Positions 1-4,810 of a stretch of 5,115 nt of DNA are shown one piece after another. The stretch is from JAWXUD01 sp044432945 (lineage in GTDB: Bacteria > Cyanobacteriota > Vampirovibrionia > Gastranaerophilales > Gastranaerophilaceae), in NCBI GenBank assembly GCA_044432945.1, contig JAWXUD010000055.1, positions 1 to 5,115 on the forward strand, read 5' to 3'. The first letter of the stretch is position 1. Each line of letters begins with the position of its first letter. A model generated the notes under the pieces. It made no database searches, had not been told where the DNA came from, and saw nothing but the letters and a program-made list of their open reading frames with translations. Both the position numbers and the translations under genes were made by a program.

Positions 1-1
1 T

Positions 2-394
2 AGCGATGCGACTTATGATGACACTGGTACGGCAAATGATTATTGTGCATCTAACACTTGGGCAGGTGCTATCAAAGCTTGTGAGGATAGAGGCATGAGT
101 ATGCCGACAGATGATGAATTGTATTCATTAATCATAAATTATTTATATGAGGATTATTATTTAGATACAAGTACAACAACGACAGTCGCAGATTATTTAG
201 GCACGCCAGTATCAGAGAATTTTCAAATGTTATCTTTAGATACTAGTTTATTACCATTTTTCTTATGGCAGGCAACGCTAAGTCCAAGTAATGATTATAG
301 TGCTACATATTTATTAAAATCGAATGGTTTTCATGTGCAAACTCTAGGTCTTTATAAAAATAGCACAACTCCATATCTTAGATGTGTAAAATAA
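2..394 (+). CDS. Lcl_C/DUF1566-like protein, C-terminal part (5' end outside window)
   Basis: The frame is open from the first bases of the window, so the true start lies upstream; 130 residues plus the stop are visible. An internal ATG near 95 is not a credible start because the family motif begins before it. Visible hallmarks are a Trp-Ala...Ala-Cys-Glu segment (residues 20-28), then Met-Pro-Thr-x-x-Glu-Leu (34-40), an aromatic/Trp stretch (PFFLWQ) and a terminal Leu-Arg-Cys-Val-Lys. This order (LPTxxEL, then YW/FW, then RCV at the very end) is that of Lcl_C/DUF1566 domains, found at the C-termini of secreted, surface or pilin-like proteins. The protein at 4811-5115 on the other strand shares all of these marks. 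Cys27 and Cys128 could form a disulphide, which would suit export. The N-terminus is not visible, so whether it carries a signal peptide or a prepilin leader cannot be said. No enzyme function is assigned. Confidence 0.7.
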   Translation, partial: SDATYDDTGTANDYCASNTWAGAIKACEDRGMSMPTDDELYSLIINYLYEDYYLDTSTTTTVADYLGTPVSENFQMLSLDTSLLPFFLWQATLSPSNDYSATYLLKSNGFHVQTLGLYKNSTTPYLRCVK

Positions 395-443
395 TAATTT
401 GTATTTGCAAAAAATAAATAAATAGAGATGTTTAATAAGCTTG

Positions 444-469
444 AAATCCCCTTAATGTTGAGGGGATTT
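444..469 (+). terminator. Hairpin terminator after the first Lcl_C-like gene
   Basis: AAATCCCCT at 444-452 pairs perfectly with AGGGGATTT at 461-469, giving a 9-bp stem with an 8-base loop. It lies 49 bases after the stop codon. The T-tract is short (four T, mostly inside the stem), so efficiency is uncertain, but the position and GC core fit an intrinsic terminator. Confidence 0.65.
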
Positions 470-532
470 TAAATGTAAATATGTACGGGATAACTTTGTT
501 ATCGCAGGATATGATGGAGCTACAAAACAAAT

Positions 533-566
533 AAAAAATCGGTTGTTTAAACAAACAACCGATTTT
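533..566 (-). terminator. Intrinsic terminator of rpmE
   Basis: A perfect 14-bp stem (535-548 with 553-566, loop AAAC at 549-552) is followed on the minus strand by a run of T (complement of A 533-538). It lies 24 bases beyond the rpmE stop. The right arm also ends in TTTT on the plus strand, so it may stop transcription arriving from the left as well. Confidence 0.85.
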
Positions 567-590
567 AATTCTTTTAACAATAGATAAAAA

Positions 591-794
591 CTATTTGCTA
601 GTGTTGTATCTTTTGTTGAATCTTTCAACTCTACCTTCTGAGTCAAGAATTTTTTGTTGACCAGTGTAGAAAGGGTGGCAAGCGTTACAAATTTCTATAG
701 TGATTGCATCATTAATAGAACCTGTTTCGATTTCGTTACCACAAACACATTTGATAGACATTTTTTTATAATCTGGGTGTTTACCTTGTTTCAT
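591..794 (-). CDS. rpmE: 50S ribosomal protein L31, zinc-binding type
   Basis: This 67-residue protein of the large ribosomal subunit sits near the central protuberance and helps bridge to the small subunit. It begins MKQGKHPDY, the usual L31 opening, and carries Cys16-x-Cys18 and Cys36-x-x-Cys39. These four cysteines are the zinc ligands of the C+ form; the zinc-free paralogue induced by zinc starvation lacks them. The core CNACHPFYTG is very characteristic, as is the tail with Arg-Val-x-Arg-Phe-x-x-Arg-Tyr. Length is normal. The ATG at 794 is preceded by AAGAGGA (800-806) five bases upstream, which fixes the start. The gene stands alone between its own promoter and terminator, with the c-di-GMP operon diverging from it. 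Confidence 0.96.
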   Translation of the reverse strand: MKQGKHPDYKKMSIKCVCGNEIETGSINDAITIEICNACHPFYTGQQKILDSEGRVERFNKRYNTSK

Positions 795-857
795 TTTGTT
801 CCTCTTTCTAATTTTTCAAGATACCAAACTTGAATTTTGTACATTTCGACTATTTAT

Positions 858-885
858 ATAATACTATATAATTTTTTTTTAGCAA
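858..885 (-). promoter_or_regulatory. Probable sigma-70-type promoter of rpmE
   Basis: On the minus strand, TTGCTA (880-885) and TATTAT (858-863) are separated by 16 bases that include an eight-A tract. The element is about 64 bases upstream of the rpmE start. It is close to the -35/-10 consensus, but the region is so AT-rich that alternative -10 hexamers overlap it. Confidence 0.5.
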
Positions 886-976
886 GTAGTTATTAAAAAA
901 TATAAACTATCCCTCAAATAATGTATAATTTTTTTTCAATCTTATATATATAGTTGATGTTCTAATCGAAAAATTT

Positions 977-985
977 TGTCATAAT
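977..985 (+). promoter_or_regulatory. Possible extended -10 promoter of the 1031-2995 operon
   Basis: TGTCATAAT reads as an extended -10 (TG, one base, CATAAT), 45 bases before the ATG at 1031. The best -35 candidate, TTGATG at 954-959, is 20 bases away, which is too far for a good match. A perfect TATAAT at 924-929 is an alternative but has no recognisable -35. Confidence 0.35.
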
Positions 986-1030
986 AATTAAACATCAAAA
1001 CGGATTTATTTATTTTATAGGATTTTTTTT

Positions 1031-1198
1031 ATGAACATGCACGAACAATGCTTATTAAGATATCTGCAAAAACCAGATGAGTTGTCGTATTCGACACAGA
1101 TTTTAAAATTAAACAATCTTATTCTTGAAAAGCAATTTGTGCTTAGCAATTTTGTTGCCAAAACTGATAACTTCAATTATACTAAAATAACGAAATAA
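1031..1198 (+). CDS. Small hypothetical protein, 55 residues
   Basis: I do not recognise this protein. It starts MNMHEQCLLRYLQ and ends in Lys before TAA at 1196-1198. The ATG has an AGGA ribosome-binding site at 1019-1022 with 8 bases of spacing, good for this genome. The first 40 residues alternate leucine/isoleucine with charged and polar residues and could form an amphipathic helix; there is a single Cys at position 7. No membrane segment or signal peptide is evident. It lies 30 bases before the cyclase gene with no terminator between, so the two are probably co-transcribed. It could be a small partner or regulator of the cyclase, or simply a leader peptide. The start signals make it credible as a gene, but its function is unknown. 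Confidence 0.55.
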   Translation: MNMHEQCLLRYLQKPDELSYSTQILKLNNLILEKQFVLSNFVAKTDNFNYTKITK

Positions 1199-1228
1199 TT
1201 ATTTTAGAATTAAATTCTATGAGGGAAT

Positions 1229-2995
1229 ATGTTTAAAAAAATATCATATATTTTAGGTTTGACAATCTTTGTAATGTTGGCGTTTTTTATTGTTAAAAAT
1301 GCTGATTTGAATACACTTGTCAACGCTGTTGAAAACAAAACTTTTGACTTGCGTCAATCGATTTTAATCAACCAAAAAGCAAAAATGCACAACGAGAATA
1401 TCGTAATTGTGGCTATTGATGATGCGAGTTATGAATATATTCTTGATAATTATGGCGAATGGCCGCTTTCTCGTGAGATGTATGGTCGGGTTGTTGATTA
1501 TTTGCAAGCCCAAAACCCTAAATCAATAGCGTTCGATTTGATGTTTGTTAAATCGTTAAAAAGTGATAAATTGGCTGAACAAAAGCTTATTGAAACTTTT
1601 CAAAACTATGACAATGTTTATACAGCAATGAATTTCGACAACCAGCCAGAAGATTTGAGAATTCCTGCAGAGTTACCTGAAAAATTAACAATAGATGTTG
1701 AAAACAATTCTGACATAACTTTTGATGAGTTGACCTTTACTAATTGTCGCTCAATTGTTCAAGGGATTATTGATGCGACTTCAAACATCGGGATAATAAA
1801 CGTTTCTCGCTCTGATGATGGGGTTTTGAGAAAATTACCACTTGTCGTAAAATATAAAGATGGTTTTTATCCGCAGTTAGCTTTAAAAGTTGGTATGAAT
1901 TATTTGGGCGAAAGTCAAGATAATTTGGTTATTGATAAAAATTCGGCTGTTGAAATTAACAATAAAAAAATATTTTTAGATGATGATGGTAGTGCTATTA
2001 TCAACTGGTACGGACCTGCTGGGACTTATACGCAAATCCCACTTTATCAGCTCATCAAGAAGGTTGAGAACAAACCTACGAAATTAGATTATAACTTTGA
2101 GGATAAAATCATCTATTTTGGTTCAACTGCTTCTAGTCTTTTTGATATCAAAACAGTGCCAACTTCAAAAATAATGCCAGGTGTTGAGGTTCAAACAACT
2201 TATATAAACAATCTCATTGACGGCAATTTTATTAAAAAAGCAAGCGAAGTTACAACACTTTGTCTTAGTTTAATCCTAGCATTTTTAGTAATCGCTGTTG
2301 TTATAAAAATTAATTCAACATTTTTAGCGACATTACTATCTGTAGCTATATATTTAACCTATTTATTAGTTGCTTATCAATCAATGAAGTCGTTTGATTT
2401 GTGGCTGAATGTTACTTATCCGTTAATATTTACGATAATAGCTTTTACGCTCACATTTGTCATCAAATATCTTATCAAGTCAAAGGATTTTGAGCTTCAA
2501 TATAAGCTTGCGACAACTGACGGTTTGACAAATTTATACAACCATAGATATTTTCAAGAGCAAATGCAATTACAAATCGAGCAATCAAAACGTTATGAAA
2601 ACAATTTTTCTTTAATAATTATTGATATTGATTATTTCAAAAAGTTTAACGACAAATATGGTCATCAATCAGGTGATGCAGTTCTTCGCCAAGTGGCACA
2701 GGTACTTCGCAAAAATGTTCGTGTAACTGATTTTGTCTGCCGTTATGGCGGTGAAGAAATGAGCATAATTTTGCCTAATACTGATAAAAATGAGGCTCAA
2801 ATGACTGCTGAAAAAATTTGTAATCTAGTTTCTCAATATAATTTCAAATTAATTCATGAAAAAGACGGAAACGTTACGATTAGTTTGGGTGTTTCAACTT
2901 TCCCTGAAAACGGTAATAACGCAGCAGAGCTGATAGAATACGCTGATAAGAAATTATATAACGCAAAAGCTAATGGCAGAAACCAAGTTGGATAA
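1229..2995 (+). CDS. Membrane diguanylate cyclase with CHASE2 sensor and GGDEF domain
   Basis: Predicted to make cyclic di-GMP from two GTP in response to an extracytoplasmic signal. A membrane helix at residues 5-25 is followed by a CHASE2 sensor (about 30-338), marked by VAIDDASYEYI, the WPLSREMYG motif, AFDLMF and, near its end, IMPGVEVQTTYINNLI. Three membrane helices follow (about 342-361, 363-383, 393-415). The cytoplasmic GGDEF domain runs from about 425 to 585, starting with TTDGLTNLYNHRYF. The metal-binding segment is DID at 466-468, the active-site loop is GGEEM at 507-511, and RVTD at 498-501 is the inhibitory I-site, correctly placed before the loop. All key residues are present, so it should be active and subject to product inhibition; Met replaces the usual final Phe of the loop. 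GAGGG at 1221-1225 lies close to the ATG. The CHASE2 ligand is unknown. No EAL domain is present. Confidence 0.93.
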   Translation: MFKKISYILGLTIFVMLAFFIVKNADLNTLVNAVENKTFDLRQSILINQKAKMHNENIVIVAIDDASYEYILDNYGEWPLSREMYGRVVDYLQAQNPKSIAFDLMFVKSLKSDKLAEQKLIETFQNYDNVYTAMNFDNQPEDLRIPAELPEKLTIDVENNSDITFDELTFTNCRSIVQGIIDATSNIGIINVSRSDDGVLRKLPLVVKYKDGFYPQLALKVGMNYLGESQDNLVIDKNSAVEINNKKIFLDDDGSAIINWYGPAGTYTQIPLYQLIKKVENKPTKLDYNFEDKIIYFGSTASSLFDIKTVPTSKIMPGVEVQTTYINNLIDGNFIKKASEVTTLCLSLILAFLVIAVVIKINSTFLATLLSVAIYLTYLLVAYQSMKSFDLWLNVTYPLIFTIIAFTLTFVIKYLIKSKDFELQYKLATTDGLTNLYNHRYFQEQMQLQIEQSKRYENNFSLIIIDIDYFKKFNDKYGHQSGDAVLRQVAQVLRKNVRVTDFVCRYGGEEMSIILPNTDKNEAQMTAEKICNLVSQYNFKLIHEKDGNVTISLGVSTFPENGNNAAELIEYADKKLYNAKANGRNQVG

Positions 2996-3102
2996 TAAAA
3001 ATTTCAAAGTGGAAATTAATTAAAACTCCCACCTTGAACCTTAACCATTTGGGGTAATAAACAGTTAAGTTTAAAATTAAGAACTAAATATTGTTAATGT
3101 AT

Positions 3103-3177
3103 TGCCGTAGCAAAAGCTATATGCTTGCATTGCAACAAAAATATAGCCCTGTCTGCTACAACTAAGGGTAAACGGTA
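3103..3177 (+). ncRNA. Candidate structured RNA: three-tier hairpin with possible pseudoknot
   Basis: Three nested perfect helices stack in 53 bases: GTAGCA 3107-3112 with TGCTAC 3154-3159, GCTATAT 3116-3122 with ATATAGC 3141-3147, and TTGC 3125-3128 with GCAA 3132-3135 around a 3-base loop. The 3'-side bulge starts CCT (3148-3150) and can pair with AGG at 3165-3167 to form a pseudoknot. TGCC (3103-3106) can close the whole with GGTA (3174-3177), including one G-U pair. This is the kind of layout seen in riboswitches and small RNAs, but it matches no class I can name. It may belong to the 3' end of the cyclase transcript or be a separate small RNA. Strand is assumed; the complement could fold too. 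Confidence 0.35.
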
Positions 3178-3199
3178 TTTATTATTTCTCCATCTATGA

Positions 3200-3223
3200 A
3201 CTTTAGAGATTTATAACTAAAGT
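3200..3223. repeat. Inverted repeat, 7-bp stem
   Basis: ACTTTAG (3200-3206) pairs with CTAAAGT (3217-3223) around a 10-base loop. No T-tract follows, so it is not a good terminator. It could be an accessory stem of the candidate RNA just upstream or an operator. Confidence 0.3.
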
Positions 3224-3271
3224 CAATTATTTACCATATAGAATTATTTTACAACCCTAAACGAGAAAAGT

Positions 3272-3289
3272 TTTACAAATGTTTACAAT
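3272..3289 (+). promoter_or_regulatory. HLR1-like direct repeat (OmpR/PhoB-family site, possibly RpaB)
   Basis: Two 8-base units, TTTACAAA (3272-3279) and TTTACAAT (3282-3289), are separated by TG. This satisfies the cyanobacterial HLR1 pattern (G/T)TTACA(T/A)(T/A), two bases, same again, which is bound by the response regulator RpaB. TTWACA repeats about one helical turn apart are also typical of PhoP-type regulators. A third TTTACAA stands at 3248-3254. The centre is about 130 bases upstream of the predicted pgi transcription start, farther than usual for direct activation. Confidence 0.4.
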
Positions 3290-3307
3290 TCGTGATTTTC
3301 ATCACGA
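3290..3307. promoter_or_regulatory. CRP/FNR-like palindrome
   Basis: TCGTGAT and ATCACGA form a perfect 7-bp inverted repeat around TTTC. Read as an operator, it has the GTGA-N6-TCAC core of CRP-family sites and the TGAT-N4-ATCA spacing of FNR-type sites. It directly abuts the HLR1-like repeat. As RNA it would be a short stable hairpin, but only TAAATTTT follows, so it is a poor terminator. The assignment is by pattern only. Confidence 0.35.
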
Positions 3308-3373
3308 TAAATTTTGAGTATTGCTGAATAAGTTTGAGTTAATTGAATTAAGCAGGATTTATGTTTGTGACTT

Positions 3374-3403
3374 TTGTTGAAATTTTATTTTTTATGTTAT
3401 GAT
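3374..3403 (+). promoter_or_regulatory. Extended -10 promoter of pgi
   Basis: TTGTTG (3374-3379) and TATGAT (3398-3403) are 18 bases apart. TG at 3395-3396 plus one base makes an extended -10. Transcription should begin near 3410, leaving a leader of about 30 bases before the ATG at 3441. TTGAAA at 3377-3382 is an alternative -35 with 15-base spacing. Confidence 0.65.
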
Positions 3404-3426
3404 TTGAATGTTAAGAGGACTTAAAA

Positions 3427-3432
3427 AAGGAG
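3427..3432 (+). promoter_or_regulatory. Ribosome-binding site that sets the pgi start
   Basis: AAGGAG lies 8 bases before the ATG at 3441. The in-frame ATG at 3408 has no such site and lies at or before the predicted transcription start, so it should not be used. Confidence 0.85.
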
Positions 3433-3440
3433 AAAATTAT

Positions 3441-4739
3441 ATGCTAACAAAATGTTCATCATTAAAAACAACTTTTATGGGTGTCGATTTTTCAAAATAT
3501 TCATCAATGACATCTCAATTTGTTCAAGAATTTTCGTCACGTGCTAACAAGAGCGGACAGTTTTTGAACTGGGTAAATTTACCACAAGAACAACTTAAAC
3601 GAGTTGACGAATTATTTTCAATGGTAGCTGATTTCAAAGCTCAAACAGGTGTCGAGAAACTTTCTGTAATGGGTATCGGTGGATCAAAACATACTGTTGA
3701 ACATATGCTTAGTATCAATGGTTTGAATGTTGATGGAAATTCTGTTGAATTTTATTCAGATGTTGATTCAATTAGTTTTGAGAGATTTTTAACAAGATTA
3801 AACCATGATGTATTATCGTCAAATTATATGATTGCTTCAAAATCAGGTTCAACTTTTGAAACAAAAGACGGGTTTTTACGTATCCAAAAAATGCTTCAAG
3901 ATGCTTATGTCGCTCAAGGACAAACTCAAGAGCAAGCTGAAAAATCAGCTGACAAACATTTTATTGCTGTAACTGATACGAATAGTGAAAAAAGTGAATT
4001 GCGTAGAACTTCTGATAGCAACGCTTGGATTGGTAACTTGTATATCCATGATGATGTTGGTGGAAGATTTTCAGCGTTCGATGACCACGCTATTTTTACA
4101 TTGATTTTTGCAGGAATGTCTAAAGAAAATTTATCTGCTATGTTGAATTCTGCTCAAGAAATTTCATCATTATCATTGACAGCTGATTTAGAATTGAACG
4201 ATGCTTTAAAAGAAGGTATTTTCTGGGCTGATGCAAAATTAAACGGCACATCAGCGTCAGTTCATCAATATATGGGTTCAATGTTTGAAAATACTGTTAA
4301 TTGGCATTCTCAAATGCAAAATGAATCAGTAAAAGATACGTTGAAACAAATCGCAAAAGTTCCAGATGCAATGCATCATAGTGCGGAAGCTCATTTCAAC
4401 CCAGCTAACAATTTGGTTTATGCATTGACAGTTCCTGCTGACACTGGTGTTTGTAGCGAAAACGCAGATTCTTATATCGAGGCATTGGTAAAATCTTATG
4501 ATAGTTGTGGGGCGTTCTTTAAAGAAAGCGTTGAAACTTCTTCATTAGGTCTTTCAGCTTCTGCAGCTGGTGCGTTAACGCAATTGAGAGCATTTGCTAC
4601 GGTTTATCAAGAAATTGTTGAAAAAGTTAGCCAAAATGCTTCTATGCCAGAAGTTTTAGAAAGCGTATTGCAACCACACGTTGAGTTCTATAAAAAGAAT
4701 TTAAAAGGCGGAGTTGTTGTACCAGGTAGAATTTCGTAA
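3441..4739 (+). CDS. pgi: Glucose-6-phosphate isomerase, short divergent form
   Basis: Interconverts glucose-6-phosphate and fructose-6-phosphate in the cytoplasm, linking glycolysis, gluconeogenesis and the pentose phosphate routes. From the ATG at 3441 it has 432 residues, near the ~450 of the short bacterial form. Sugar-isomerase (SIS) hallmarks are GIGGS at 78-82 and SKSGST at 133-138, the phosphate-binding loop. DDVGGRFSAF holds the family signature GGRFS (207-211). Probable catalytic residues by pattern are Glu295 in MQNES (the ESxGK region of relatives), His318 in AEAHF (DLH in B. subtilis-type enzymes) and Lys418 in VEFYKKN, which closely resembles the C-terminal VEAYKKN of Gram-positive Pgi. 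The residues after GGRFS (AFDDHA) and after NES (VKD instead of a GK) depart from the usual signatures, so substrate choice carries slight doubt. It appears monocistronic, with its own promoter and terminator. Confidence 0.87.
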   Translation: MLTKCSSLKTTFMGVDFSKYSSMTSQFVQEFSSRANKSGQFLNWVNLPQEQLKRVDELFSMVADFKAQTGVEKLSVMGIGGSKHTVEHMLSINGLNVDGNSVEFYSDVDSISFERFLTRLNHDVLSSNYMIASKSGSTFETKDGFLRIQKMLQDAYVAQGQTQEQAEKSADKHFIAVTDTNSEKSELRRTSDSNAWIGNLYIHDDVGGRFSAFDDHAIFTLIFAGMSKENLSAMLNSAQEISSLSLTADLELNDALKEGIFWADAKLNGTSASVHQYMGSMFENTVNWHSQMQNESVKDTLKQIAKVPDAMHHSAEAHFNPANNLVYALTVPADTGVCSENADSYIEALVKSYDSCGAFFKESVETSSLGLSASAAGALTQLRAFATVYQEIVEKVSQNASMPEVLESVLQPHVEFYKKNLKGGVVVPGRIS

Positions 4740-4764
4740 GTTATTGGATAAATAATAAAACAGT

Positions 4765-4790
4765 AAAACCCCCTTATTTAAGGGGGTTTT
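4765..4790. terminator. Bidirectional intrinsic terminator between convergent genes
   Basis: AAAACCCCCTT (4765-4775) pairs perfectly with AAGGGGGTTTT (4780-4790) around the loop ATTT, an 11-bp stem. The arms end in A4 and T4, so it ends in T on either strand. It sits 25 bases after the pgi stop and 20 bases beyond the stop of the opposing gene, serving both. Confidence 0.9.
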
Positions 4791-4810
4791 GTTATGAAAA
4801 ATGTACTTAT

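Larger units (their letters stand above)
2996..3440 (+). other. 445-base non-coding gap between the cyclase gene and pgi
   Basis: No convincing gene lies here on either strand; the longest plus-strand reading with an ATG that I noted is 22 codons at 3097-3165, inside a hairpin. In order it holds a weak imperfect inverted repeat (3003-3038), a nested hairpin (3103-3177), a simple hairpin (3200-3223), TTTACAA direct repeats (3248, 3272, 3282), a palindrome (3290-3307), two TTTGAGT copies 20 bases apart (3313, 3333) and the pgi promoter (3374-3403). A clear terminator for the cyclase operon is missing, so its transcript may run into the hairpins. Confidence 0.7.

Noticed and set aside
452..646. 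64-codon open frame on the minus strand
   Set aside because: It overlaps the end of rpmE in another frame and both terminators, and its product resembles nothing.
924..929. Perfect TATAAT as the main operon promoter
   Set aside because: No -35 at any acceptable distance, and such hexamers are expected by chance in this AT-rich stretch; the extended -10 at 977-985 is preferred.
1219..1236. Five-codon reading ATG AGG GAA TAT GTT TAA overlapping the cyclase start
   Set aside because: No ribosome-binding site of its own; it simply overlaps the Shine-Dalgarno region of the cyclase.
3003..3038. Inverted repeat after the cyclase stop as a terminator
   Set aside because: The 10-bp arms contain a mismatch, the loop is 16 bases and no T-tract follows; too weak to call.
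3097..3165. 22-codon reading beginning MYCRSKSYMLAL
   Set aside because: No ribosome-binding site before the ATG, and the whole reading lies inside the nested hairpin, which better explains the sequence constraint.
3161..3180. T-box or other known riboswitch suggested by AAGGGTAAACGGT
   Set aside because: The T-box core AGGGTGG-ACCGCG is not matched, there is no paired antiterminator/terminator, and pgi has its own promoter downstream.
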